Shown one piece after another: positions 7,088 through 15,102 of a DNA stretch of 33,807 nucleotides (positions are counted from its first letter, which is position 1; each line of letters begins with the position of its first letter). Location: positions 1 to 33,807 of the forward strand of contig NZ_CAJYES010000005.1 in the NCBI RefSeq assembly GCF_913773995.1. The letters are read 5' to 3'. The translations under genes were made by a program, and so were the position numbers. The notes beneath the pieces were generated by a model, which did not search any database, was not told the origin of the DNA, and saw only the letters and a list, made by a program, of their open reading frames with translations. This stretch comes from an uncultured Pseudacidovorax sp. (GTDB lineage Bacteria > Pseudomonadota > Gammaproteobacteria > Burkholderiales > Burkholderiaceae_C).

Positions 7088-8248
7088 TCAAGAGACGGCC
7101 TTGCGCGTGCCGCCGCCGCGCGCCAGGCTCTTGCGCCGGAGCTTGTCCTTCTTGCGCAGGCGCTTCTGCCACTGCGAGGCGGCGACGCTCAGCACCGTGG
7201 CGCCGCCCAGCAGCAGAAGCTGGCGCGCCAGGTCGCGCGTGGCGCCCTGGAGGCGGCGGTCCACCTCGGCCTGGGCTTCGCCTGTCTGTGCCAGCGCGAC
7301 CGCCGCCGGCGGCAGCTTCGCGCTGCCGGCCTCGGGCACGCCCGTCTCCGACTGCGTCGGTACTTCCGGCGGGTTCGCGGTGGCGGCCGCCAGCCGCGCA
7401 TCCGCCACCGAGCCGTGTTCCAGCGCATAGACCTTGGTGAACTCGGCCCCGAGCAGGAAGATCTGGGCCGCGTAGTACACCCACACCAGCAGCACCACAA
7501 GCGAGCCGGCGGCGGCGAAGGATTCGGTCATGCTGCTGCGACCCAGGTACAGGGCGATGGCCGTCTTGCCGATCTGGAACAGCATCGAGGTCACGGCCGC
7601 GCCCACCCACACGTCACGCCAGGCGATGCGCGCCGTGGGCATGAACTTGTAGATCATGGCGAACAGCAGCGTCATGATCGCGAAGGAGATGGCAATGTTG
7701 AGCAGCTGCAGCATCAGCTCCCAACCCGGCAGCAGCGCGCCCACCCAGCTGCCCATCGCCGCCAGGAAGGCCGACACCAGCAGCGACACCATCAGCAGGA
7801 ACGCCAGCCCCAGGATCAACCCGAACGAGAGCACCCGCGCCCTCAGCACCGACCACACCCCCGTGGGCTTGGCCGATTGCGGCACATGCCAGATGCGATC
7901 CAGCGCGCTCTGCAGTTCGGCGAACACGGTGGTGGCACCGACGATCAGCACCCCGACGCCGATCAGCCCCGCGACCAGGCCCTTTCCAGGCTCGCTTGCA
8001 CTGCGGATCAGTCCCTGCACCGCGATGGCCGCCTCGCGGCCGATCAGGCCGGAGAGCTGGCCGACGATCTCGCCCTGCACCGCCTCGCGGCCGAACAGGG
8101 CGCCCGCCACCGCGATCACGATCACCAGCAGCGGCGCGAGCGAGAACAGGGTGTAGTAGCTGATGGCGGCCCCCATGCTGGGGGCGAAGTCGTCACTCCA
8201 GGCGACGACGGCTTTCTTGCAGAGCGAGAACAGTTCCTTGAAGGTCAT
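7088..8248 (-). CDS. YihY/virulence factor BrkB family inner-membrane protein
   Basis: 386 residues. The N-terminus FKELFSLCKKAVVAWSDD and the ISYYTLFSLAPLLVIVIAVAG first membrane segment are typical of the YihY/BrkB (formerly RNase BN) family. About six hydrophobic segments follow up to residue 275, including the conserved WRDVWVGAAVTSMLFQIGK and GSLVVLLVWVYYAAQIFLLGAEFT stretches. The C-terminal 110 residues are soluble, Ala/Gln-rich and end in a strongly basic tail (KRLRKKDKLRRKSLARGGG). The family function is unsettled. An upstream start at 8284 adds 12 residues, but ATG 8248 has Shine-Dalgarno AGGAAG at good spacing and matches the family start. Confidence 0.88.
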   Translation of the reverse strand: MTFKELFSLCKKAVVAWSDDFAPSMGAAISYYTLFSLAPLLVIVIAVAGALFGREAVQGEIVGQLSGLIGREAAIAVQGLIRSASEPGKGLVAGLIGVGVLIVGATTVFAELQSALDRIWHVPQSAKPTGVWSVLRARVLSFGLILGLAFLLMVSLLVSAFLAAMGSWVGALLPGWELMLQLLNIAISFAIMTLLFAMIYKFMPTARIAWRDVWVGAAVTSMLFQIGKTAIALYLGRSSMTESFAAAGSLVVLLVWVYYAAQIFLLGAEFTKVYALEHGSVADARLAAATANPPEVPTQSETGVPEAGSAKLPPAAVALAQTGEAQAEVDRRLQGATRDLARQLLLLGGATVLSVAASQWQKRLRKKDKLRRKSLARGGGTRKAVS

Positions 8249-8371
8249 GGTGGCGGCTTCCTGGAGAGGCGCACAACGGCGCACCGAGGTGAGCAGTGTG
8301 CGTGCCCTGCCGCGCCGTGCCCATCCGCCAACGGGCGCTTCGCGGGTAGGCCAAGTGCGATGCGCGGATGG

Positions 8372-8587
8372 TCAGGCCGGCTGGCCGCCCTGCGTCTTGC
8401 CGCCGTCGTCCGCCAGGTGCCGCATCACATCGGTGGCGCGGTCGCCCGCGGCGGCCACCGCCGCGCGCAGCTGCGCCTCGCTGATGTCCAGGCGGCGCGC
8501 CCATTCCGCCACCGAGCCATCCGACTGCAGGTCGATGCGGTCCGGGTCGTTGCCGGCGGGGGCGATGAGGGTGTGGTCGTCGGGCAT
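8372..8587 (-). CDS. DUF3606 domain protein
   Basis: 71 residues. The body fits DUF3606: a DRIDLQSDGSVAEWARRLDISEAQL segment (here split by the usual turn) followed by a helix AAVAAAGDRATDVMRHL. The domain is a small predicted helical, helix-turn-helix-like unit found in many soil proteobacteria and has no known function. A GGAG ribosome-binding site lies 4 nt upstream of the ATG. It sits between the YihY-family gene and the histidine-kinase-like gene on the same strand. Confidence 0.75.
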   Translation of the reverse strand: MPDDHTLIAPAGNDPDRIDLQSDGSVAEWARRLDISEAQLRAAVAAAGDRATDVMRHLADDGGKTQGGQPA

Positions 8588-8622
8588 GGGGACTCCGTGG
8601 GATGGAACAAGAAATGATCGGG

Positions 8623-9342
8623 TCAGCCAGCGGCCGGCCCGCGCGCGAAGCTGGCGACCAGCGTGCGGCCGCAGGGCTCGGTCTGGCGCATCACCTCCAG
8701 GCGGCCGCCTTGTGCGCGCACGGTGTCGCGCAGCCGGTGTTCGCCGCCGCCATCCGCGCCCTCACCGCCCTCGGGCAGCGTCGGCGCGTGCACCGCGAGC
8801 CGGAAGCGCTCGGGTTCCACGATGGAGGCGACGATGAGCCCGCTGCCCGGCGTGGCGATGGCCGCCGCCTCCGCCACCATGCGGCCGACCAACTGGGCCA
8901 GGCGGTCCGGATCGGCCTGGCAATGGCCTTCGCCCAGGCGGTCATGCTCCAGGGCATGGCCCGGAAAGGCCTGTGCCAGCGTCTCGACGCACTGGGCCAC
9001 CAGCGCATGCAGGGCGACGGGCCGGTACAGCGCGTCGCCGCATGCGCTGGACTGGGCCTCGGCAATGCGCTGGTCGATCAGTTGTTGGGCGCGCTCGCCT
9101 GCGCTGTCGATGTGATCCAGCACCTGTCGCTGCTGCGGATCGAGCGCGCCGCGGCGCAGCAGCTCGGTGCCCAGCCGGATGGCACCCAGAGGATTGCGCA
9201 GGTCATGGCTCAGCCGGGCGAGCTGGCGCTCCAGCTGGTGCACCTGGGCCTGCAGCGCGTCGCGCATGGCCTCCAGCGGCTGCAGGTCGGGCCGGCCGTG
9301 AGGCGTAGGCGGCTCGGTGGGGGCGGAATCCGGGTCGTGCAT
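8623..9342 (-). CDS. Histidine-kinase-like protein with degenerate ATPase domain
   Basis: 239 residues. A helical lead (about 20-43) runs into a good HisKA dimerisation/phosphoacceptor helix, SHDLRNPLGAI, with His46. The C-terminal part has the layout of a HATPase_c domain (DPDRLAQLVGRMVAEA, then a VHAP strand, then LRDTVRAQGGRLEV). However, the N-box Asn is replaced (Glu158 region), the DxGxG G1 box reads HAPTLPEG, and the GxGLG G2 box is absent. ATP binding is therefore unlikely. There is no sensor or membrane segment. ATG 9342 has CAGGAG just upstream; a longer frame from 9420 adds 26 low-complexity residues. It may be a phosphotransfer or docking protein rather than a kinase. Confidence 0.75.
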   Translation of the reverse strand: MHDPDSAPTEPPTPHGRPDLQPLEAMRDALQAQVHQLERQLARLSHDLRNPLGAIRLGTELLRRGALDPQQRQVLDHIDSAGERAQQLIDQRIAEAQSSACGDALYRPVALHALVAQCVETLAQAFPGHALEHDRLGEGHCQADPDRLAQLVGRMVAEAAAIATPGSGLIVASIVEPERFRLAVHAPTLPEGGEGADGGGEHRLRDTVRAQGGRLEVMRQTEPCGRTLVASFARGPAAG

Positions 9343-9626
9343 GGGCGCTCCTGGATGCGGGAACGGAAAGGCGATGGGAGAGGACGGGACAGAGATCGTC
9401 GGACGGGGTCCGCCGCGCACCGATGCGCCGTCGGCGCCACTGCGGGTAGGTCAATGACGACGCCACGGACACTGCGCGTCGCGCCGGTGCGCGCTGCAGC
9501 CTTCACGCACAATCGTCGACCCTGGGGCGGCTTCGCCGCCACCGGCCGGCGGTGCGGCTGCTTGCAGTGCGCGGACCGGCCCACCTCCTTCCAACGGGCC
9601 GCCCGCGGCCCTCCAGCCTTTCTTTC

Positions 9627-10106
9627 ATGCAGATCACCCAAGACACCGTCGTCACCCTGCGCCTGCGCATCGCGGATGCCCAGAGCGGCCAGCTGCTCGA
9701 CAGCCCCAAGGAGCCGGTCGTGTACCTGCACGGTGGCTACGACAACATCCTGCCGGCCATCGAGGCGGCTCTGGACGGCCAGGCGGCCGGCCACCAGGCC
9801 ACGCTGAACCTGTCGCCCGAGCAGGCCTTCGGCGCCCGCGACGAGGGCCTGCTGCGCACCATTCCCAAGAGCGAATTCCCGCCGGGCGTGAAGGTCGGCG
9901 GCCAGCTGCGCGGCCAACTCGACAACGGCGAACCGCATGTGTTCAACGTGGTCAAGATCAAGGGACCGCAGGTGCTGCTCGATGGCAACCATCCCCTGGC
10001 CGGCCGCAGCCTGCGCATCCAGCTGAACGTGGTGGCCGTGCGCGCGGCCACGGGCGAGGAGATCGCCCATCGCCATGTGCATGGCGATGGCGGCCATCAC
10101 CACTGA
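9627..10106 (+). CDS. slyD: FKBP-type peptidyl-prolyl cis-trans isomerase, SlyD type
   Basis: 159 residues. SlyD proteins combine an FKBP prolyl isomerase with an inserted chaperone flap (IF domain) and a metal-binding tail. The FKBP start (DTVVTLRLRIADAQSGQLLD), the YLHGGYDNILPAIEAALDG segment, the SPEQAFGARDEGLLRTIPK run into the IF domain, and LLDGNHPLAGRSL all match. The tail HRHVHGDGGHHH is histidine-rich and would bind Ni or Zn, but it is shorter and has no Cys compared with the E. coli tail. The frame extends upstream to 9552, but family similarity begins at ATG 9627. Cytoplasmic. Confidence 0.92.
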   Translation: MQITQDTVVTLRLRIADAQSGQLLDSPKEPVVYLHGGYDNILPAIEAALDGQAAGHQATLNLSPEQAFGARDEGLLRTIPKSEFPPGVKVGGQLRGQLDNGEPHVFNVVKIKGPQVLLDGNHPLAGRSLRIQLNVVAVRAATGEEIAHRHVHGDGGHHH

Positions 10107-10167
10107 AGCCCGTCGGGTCCTGCTCCGGCGCGATGCGGGACCGACGCCGAGGCGGCTGGCTTCACCC

Positions 10168-10185
10168 GGCGCCGCAAGGCGCCTT
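10168..10185. terminator. GC hairpin with GCAA tetraloop between slyD and amidase
   Basis: GGCGCC (10168-10173), GCAA loop, GGCGCC (10178-10183), followed by TT. It lies between two convergent genes and could end slyD transcription. The U tract is minimal. Confidence 0.35.
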
Positions 10186-11639
10186 CAGCCGCGCGGCGTC
10201 ACGGGCGATGGCGGCACGCCGCGGGCCTCGATGGCCTCGGCGGCCTCCAGGCACAGGTCCTCGCGGAAGCGGGCAGCCACCAGTTGCACGCCCACGGGCG
10301 CCGGCCCGTGTTCACTCTCGGCCATGCCGGTGCTCACCGTGAGGCCGGGCAGTCCCATGAAGGGCAGCGCGATCTGCGTCATCTGCGCTGCCCACACGCG
10401 GGCATAGCCTTCGGGGCCCTGCAGGTCCAGGTCGACCGGAAAGGGCAGCTCCGCCGACACCGGCAGCAGCACCAGCGGATAGCGTTCGTGCAGAAAGCGC
10501 TGCCATTGCCGCGTGAGCGTCGCGCGCCGCACCAGGATGGCCGACAGCGCCGCGCTGTCCATGCGCGCGGCCACCTCGGCTTGGCCGCGCAGCACAACCA
10601 GCGCGGCCGGGTCGCCCTCGCGCTCGGCCGTGCGCAACTGGGCTTCGTAGCCATCGCCGACCCACAGCAGCGTCTGGTCGTCGGCAGCGGCCTTCAGCGG
10701 CGGCAGCGCCTCGACCTCGTCCACCTGCCAGCCGGCGTCGCGCAGGCGTGCGGCCGCATCGCGCAGGGCCGCTTCGACCGGGGCGGTGGTGGCCAGTCCG
10801 TCCGGCCGCACGCACAGGGATGCCAGCCGCGGCACCGCGGGCCCGACCAGCGGTGCCGGCACCGACCAGGGGTCGCACGCATCCGGCCGGGCCATGGCCG
10901 CCAGCGCAAGGCGCAGGTCGTGCACGTGTCGCGCAATGGGCCCGGAGACGGCCGTGAGCTGGCCGCCGATCGTGCGCTCGGGGCTGGAGGCGTTCCACGC
11001 CGCCACCCGGCCGAAGCTGGGCCGCAGCCCATGCACCCCGCAGGCATAGGCCGGGTAGCGGATCGAGCCGGCGATGTCGGTGCCGTGGCCGATCGCGCCG
11101 ATGCCGGCCGCCACCGCCGCCGCGGCGCCACCCGAGGAGCCGCCCGGCGTCAGCGCCGGATTGCGCGGATTGCGGGTCACGCCGTGGAGCTGGTTGCCGG
11201 TGAACCAGCGGTAGCTGAAGGCGGGCGTGTTGGTGCGCCCGATGATCACCGCGCCGGCGGCCAGCAGGCTGTGCACCACCGGGCTGTCGTGTTCGGCGAT
11301 CAGGTCCTTCTGCAGGCGCACGCCGTTGGTGGTGGCGAAACCCTTCTGGTCGACGTTGACCTTGATGGTGACCGGCACGCCGGCCAGCGGCCCCACGTCT
11401 TCCCTGCGTGCCAGCGCTGCGTCGATGTCGGCGGCGCGGCGCAATGCGTCATCCGGCCGGTGGTCGACCACCGCATTGATGCCTGGATTGACCTGGCCCA
11501 ACCGGGCCAGGGCTGCCTGCGTGGCCTCGGTGGCGGAGATGCGTCGGCTGGCCACCAGCGCGGCGGTCTGAGCGGCGCCCAGTTGCCAGAGTTCGGTCGG
11601 CAGTGAAGAAGGGGAGCAAGAGGCGGAAGCGCTGGACAT
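10185..11639 (-). CDS. Amidase (amidase signature family)
   Basis: 484 residues. The Ser-cisSer-Lys triad is complete: Lys93 in PVTIKVN, Ser168 in PGGSSGG and nucleophile Ser192 in GTDIAGSIRYPA. The 24-residue Ser-Ser spacing is the one seen in the family. These enzymes hydrolyse amide bonds; the substrate is not evident, and the gene is not linked to gatB/gatC, so a GatA role is unlikely. ATG 11639 (MSSASASC) is preferred over an upstream start at 11711 that would add 24 unrelated residues. It lies on the same strand as, and 98 bp downstream of, the response-regulator gene. Confidence 0.88.
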   Translation of the reverse strand: MSSASASCSPSSLPTELWQLGAAQTAALVASRRISATEATQAALARLGQVNPGINAVVDHRPDDALRRAADIDAALARREDVGPLAGVPVTIKVNVDQKGFATTNGVRLQKDLIAEHDSPVVHSLLAAGAVIIGRTNTPAFSYRWFTGNQLHGVTRNPRNPALTPGGSSGGAAAAVAAGIGAIGHGTDIAGSIRYPAYACGVHGLRPSFGRVAAWNASSPERTIGGQLTAVSGPIARHVHDLRLALAAMARPDACDPWSVPAPLVGPAVPRLASLCVRPDGLATTAPVEAALRDAAARLRDAGWQVDEVEALPPLKAAADDQTLLWVGDGYEAQLRTAEREGDPAALVVLRGQAEVAARMDSAALSAILVRRATLTRQWQRFLHERYPLVLLPVSAELPFPVDLDLQGPEGYARVWAAQMTQIALPFMGLPGLTVSTGMAESEHGPAPVGVQLVAARFREDLCLEAAEAIEARGVPPSPVTPRG

Positions 11640-11737
11640 GCAGGCGGTATAGCGGGATGCGTGCCCGCTTGTCCAGCACCCTGGGCGTTCGACTCGCCTG
11701 CGTCCGTCCAAGCCCGGCCTGCGCGGCCGGTGGGTCT

Positions 11738-12118
11738 TCAGCGCATCGGGCCCTGCGCGTTGCAGTAGTCGAAGAAGGCGTCCAGGTCGTTGGACTTGTC
11801 GAATACCCGGTCGGCGCCCGCGTCACCGCAGCGGCGGCGCATGTCGGCTGTGGCGTAGTTGGTGAGCACCACCATGCGCTGCCGCGCTCCACCGTTGCGC
11901 AGCCGGCGCAGCACACCCAGGCCCGATCCCTGGCGCAGGAAGAGGTCGACGATGGCCAGATCCCAGCCGTCGGAATGCGACTGCATCCACCGGACCGCCT
12001 CGTCCTCGCCTTCGGCCAGCCCGACGATCTCGGCGTCGGTCAGGTCTTCGAGCGTGGGGATCAGGCTGTCCCGGATGGTGGGGTTGTCTTCGACGATAAA
12101 GATGCGGGGAGCGGCCAT
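11738..12118 (-). CDS. Single-domain response regulator (receiver only)
   Basis: 126 residues, a stand-alone REC domain. The acidic pocket (Glu10-Asp11), phosphoacceptor Asp58 in AIVDLFL, Thr86 in VLTNYAT and Lys108 in VFDKS are all present, so it should be phosphorylatable. There is no output domain, so it acts by protein contact or as a phosphate relay. The sequence LRRLRNGGARQRMVVLTNYATADMRRRC is typical of receiver proteins found in Burkholderiales. No intact kinase lies beside it; a degenerate kinase-like gene is 2.4 kb away on the same strand. Confidence 0.88.
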   Translation of the reverse strand: MAAPRIFIVEDNPTIRDSLIPTLEDLTDAEIVGLAEGEDEAVRWMQSHSDGWDLAIVDLFLRQGSGLGVLRRLRNGGARQRMVVLTNYATADMRRRCGDAGADRVFDKSNDLDAFFDYCNAQGPMR

Positions 12119-12223
12119 GGTGTGGCGCGGACTGAAGCAGACAAGCGTAAGGGCCGGAGGGTCGCGGGCTTGGCCGCCCGAGGCCTCCCTTCCTGTCGGA
12201 CGCGGCCTACGGAATGGGCAGGG

Positions 12224-12514
12224 TCAGCGCGTGCCCGCCTTCTTTTCGACTTCGGACTGCGCGGCTTCGAGGGCGTCAAGCACCTCCGCGGACCGGTTGA
12301 TCTGCTCCTCCACCTGCCCGGACTGGTCCAGTGCCTGGGCCACCTCGCCCACCTGCACATGATCGGGCAGCACCTCTTCGAGCACGGTGTTCACGACGGC
12401 CAGGTTGTCGGCCGCCTGGCGGATCTCGGCGGCCACTGCCTTGGCCTGGTCGATGGTGCGCTCCAGCGCTTCGACCGCCTGCGCCGTCGTCGGATCCTGC
12501 TTGTCTTGGCTCAT
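12224..12514 (-). CDS. Small acidic coiled-coil protein, function unknown
   Basis: 96 residues, nearly all helical, with heptad-like spacing (AVEALERTIDQAKAVAAEIRQAADNL and QVEEQINRSAEVLDALEAAQSEVEKK). It has no membrane segment, no cysteine and no recognisable domain. The heptads suggest a dimer or an adaptor. It lies 105 bp upstream of the receiver gene on the same strand and could be co-transcribed with it. I do not recognise the family. Confidence 0.6.
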   Translation of the reverse strand: MSQDKQDPTTAQAVEALERTIDQAKAVAAEIRQAADNLAVVNTVLEEVLPDHVQVGEVAQALDQSGQVEEQINRSAEVLDALEAAQSEVEKKAGTR

Positions 12515-12730
12515 TCAACGCTCCTGCGGAGGCCGTGGGAAGGCCCAATGCCGCGTGTGTAACGAGGGCGGATGGTAGCGCCGCCCGTCCGCTGCCGGCG
12601 GCCAATCCACTGTTGCACCCATGGTCCACCCTGTCTCGCTTGCATGGTCTTCCACAATCGGGTCCAACGCCGCATCTTCGGACTTCGGGCTGACCGCCAG
12701 CCCTCTTGCGAACGAAAGAAAGACTCCCCC

Positions 12731-13762
12731 ATGGCTACTGCCCCTTCCACCGCCGTCCTGGGCGTGCACCCGCTCGGCTTTCCCTGGCCGACCATCGACC
12801 CCTTCCTCTTCTGCGCCTACCACGACGACGGCTATCCGCGCGGCGACGGCCGCATGGCGCCGGCCGCCTCGCTCGCCGGGCGTGAGATCGGCGCCGACTT
12901 CAGCCGCAAGGACGGCTGGAGCATGTACCACGGCGAATCCGTGCCCGGCTTTCCGGCCCATCCGCACCGTGGCTTCGAGACCGTGACGCTGGTGCGTCGC
13001 GGGCTGATCGACCATTCGGACTCGCTGGGCGCCGCGGCCCGCTTCGGCGGCGGCGACGTGCAGTGGGTGACGGCCGGCCGCGGCATCGTGCATTCGGAGA
13101 TGTTCCCGCTGCTGCGCGAGGACGCGGACAACCCGCTGGAGCTGTTCCAGATCTGGCTGAACCTGCCGGCGGCCCGCAAGATGGTCGATCCGCACTTCAC
13201 CATGTTCTGGTCGGGCCAGGTGCCGCACCTGCGCGCCGAGGGCGTGGACGTCACGGTGGTGGCCGGCCGGCTGGACGGGGCCGACGCGCCCCCTTCGCCG
13301 CCGCCGGATTCCTGGGCCGCGCAGTCCGATGCCGACGTGGCCATCTGGACCGTGCGCCTGGCGCCGGGTGCGCGCTGGACGCTGCCGGCCGCGGCGGGGC
13401 AGGGTACGCAGCGGGTGCTGTACTTCTTCAAGGGCGCGTCGGCCACGGTGGGCGCGCAGGGGGTGCAGGGGCCGGCGGCCATCGAGCTGCGGGCCGATGC
13501 CGAGGTGCTGCTGGCCGCGGGCGACGAGGTGTGCGAATTCCTGCTGCTGCAGGGCCGGCCCATCGCCGAGCCGGTGGCCCAGTACGGGCCCTTCGTCATG
13601 AACTCGCAGGCCGAGATCATGCAGGCCATGCAGGACTACCGCCGCACCCAGTTCGGCGGCTGGCCCTGGCCCGACCCGGCGCCGGTGCATGGCGCGACAC
13701 CCGGGCGCTTCGCCCGCTATCCGGACGGCCGGCGCGAGGAGGCGGTGGACGCGGCGGAGTGA
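12731..13762 (+). CDS. Pirin family protein
   Basis: 343 residues, a bicupin. The metal-binding cupin motif is complete: His77 and His79 in AHPHRGFET, and His121 and Glu123 in GIVHSEM. This corresponds to the iron ligands of pirin and YhhW. Some bacterial pirins act as quercetinases; others bind partners. The body (FQIWLNLPAARKMVDPHF) is typical, and the C-terminal cupin (about 190-310) lacks the metal motif, as usual. ATG 12731 is preferred over an upstream start at 12572. The gene converges on the membrane-protein gene with a gap of 3 bp between stops. Confidence 0.9.
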   Translation: MATAPSTAVLGVHPLGFPWPTIDPFLFCAYHDDGYPRGDGRMAPAASLAGREIGADFSRKDGWSMYHGESVPGFPAHPHRGFETVTLVRRGLIDHSDSLGAAARFGGGDVQWVTAGRGIVHSEMFPLLREDADNPLELFQIWLNLPAARKMVDPHFTMFWSGQVPHLRAEGVDVTVVAGRLDGADAPPSPPPDSWAAQSDADVAIWTVRLAPGARWTLPAAAGQGTQRVLYFFKGASATVGAQGVQGPAAIELRADAEVLLAAGDEVCEFLLLQGRPIAEPVAQYGPFVMNSQAEIMQAMQDYRRTQFGGWPWPDPAPVHGATPGRFARYPDGRREEAVDAAE

Positions 13763-13765
13763 GCG

Positions 13766-14689
13766 TCAGCGCCGACTCGCGCTGCCGGCGATGGCGCGGG
13801 ACAGCCGCCACATGAGCCACAGGAAGCCCAGCGGCAGCAGCACCGTCTGCACGACGAACAGGGCGATCAGCCGCACCATGGTGCGGGTCCATTCGCCGGC
13901 CGCCTGCAGGATCGCCTCGTAGCCGGCGCGCAGGTCGGTGGCACGCTCGGACCAGCGCTTGAGGCGCTCCAGCAGGCCTTCCTGCGCAGGTGCGGCCGGC
14001 TGCGTGCGGCCCACCACCTGCTCGGGCGAGGCCTCGATCACCGCCAGGGCCGACTGGTATTCACCGGCCATCACGGCGCGGTAGACGCCTTCGTTCGCCA
14101 GGCCCACGGCCGGCACCGCGAAGCGCACCAGCAGCAGGCCGGCGAAGACCGGCGACAGCCATCGCAGCGCGCGTGCGGTGGCGGTCTCCTGCCTCGCTGC
14201 GGGCGCGTCGACGCCGGCGGCTTCCGCCCGCGCGCGGGTCGGCGCTGCGGCCGCGCGCCAGCGCAGCACCAGCCAGGCCAGCAGCACCGCCGTCAGCGCG
14301 ATCGACACCGCCGCATGCCCGCCGATGCCCAGCATCAGCAGCTGGATGCCGAAAGCCACGCTGGCCGCCAGCATCACCGCGGCGAAGCGGTCCACCAGTT
14401 CGTTCAGCGGCTTGAGGGCCTGGCCGGGCGCCAGGCTCAGGCCGACGCCGGCCGGCTTGACGTCCAGCTGCGTGCCCTGGGCCACCGACAGCACCGCGCC
14501 CAGCGCCCGCGCCGCCGCAAAGGCCGTGAGCGAACGCTGCAGGCCGGCGCGCAGCTGCTCGCGGGCCAGCGGCTCCAGCGGCACCAGCCAGCATCCCGCG
14601 AGCACGGCCGCGGCCACGAGCAGCAGCAGCGCACGCTTCAGAACGGCCGCGATGCCGCGTTCCGATGATGCGCCCGTGCGCTCGCTCAT
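13766..14689 (-). CDS. Uncharacterised multi-pass membrane protein
   Basis: 307 residues, not recognised. Hydrophobic segments lie near residues 17-36, 103-125, 127-145, about 180-200 and 270-293. The first contains a lipobox-like LAGC, but it is followed by WLVPL and is more likely a membrane segment. Amphipathic, Ala-rich stretches (about 40-100 and 210-265) separate them. The gene starts with ATG inside the stop of the upstream YciI-family gene (ATGA overlap), so the two are probably translated together. No motif gives a function. Confidence 0.65.
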   Translation of the reverse strand: MSERTGASSERGIAAVLKRALLLLVAAAVLAGCWLVPLEPLAREQLRAGLQRSLTAFAAARALGAVLSVAQGTQLDVKPAGVGLSLAPGQALKPLNELVDRFAAVMLAASVAFGIQLLMLGIGGHAAVSIALTAVLLAWLVLRWRAAAAPTRARAEAAGVDAPAARQETATARALRWLSPVFAGLLLVRFAVPAVGLANEGVYRAVMAGEYQSALAVIEASPEQVVGRTQPAAPAQEGLLERLKRWSERATDLRAGYEAILQAAGEWTRTMVRLIALFVVQTVLLPLGFLWLMWRLSRAIAGSASRR

Positions 14690-14976
14690 ATCGACTTGAG
14701 CGCCTCAGCCCCGGGCGCGGTCATGCTGGGCGTGAACTCGACGATCTCGATGCGGGCCAGCTTGTGCTGCGCGAAGGGGTCTTCGGCCAGCGCTGCCTCG
14801 AGCGCGGCGCGGTCGCCCGAGCGGGCCAGGATCACGCCGCCCACACGCGGCACCTGCCGGCCGGAGGCGATGAACAGGCTGCTGTCGTAGTGGCGGCGCA
14901 GCCAGGCGACATGGGCTTCCATGTGGGCGTCGATCTCTTCGACGGGGCGGATGTAGGTGAGGGTGACGATGAACAT
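14686..14976 (-). CDS. YciI family protein
   Basis: 96 residues. The sequence follows the YciI/YCII fold: MFIVTLTYIRPVEEIDAHMEAHVAWLRRH, in which the conserved His and acidic residues form the putative active site, then FIASGRQVPRVGGVILAR and a DPFAQHKLARIEIVEF strand. YciI proteins are small ferredoxin-like (Dabb) dimers with few known activities. The stop overlaps the start of the membrane-protein gene by 4 nt (14686-14689), which indicates an operon. Confidence 0.85.
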   Translation of the reverse strand: MFIVTLTYIRPVEEIDAHMEAHVAWLRRHYDSSLFIASGRQVPRVGGVILARSGDRAALEAALAEDPFAQHKLARIEIVEFTPSMTAPGAEALKSI

Positions 14977-15102
14977 GCGCCCGAGGGTAGCCCGGGCCCC
15001 CGGCCGCTGTCTCGGAAGGCCTCGGCCGGCGCGGAGGATTGAAGCGCCGCGGTGCCCGTCCTTCGAACGCGCCGCGGTACCGCTGTGGCCATCGCTTCCG
15101 CC

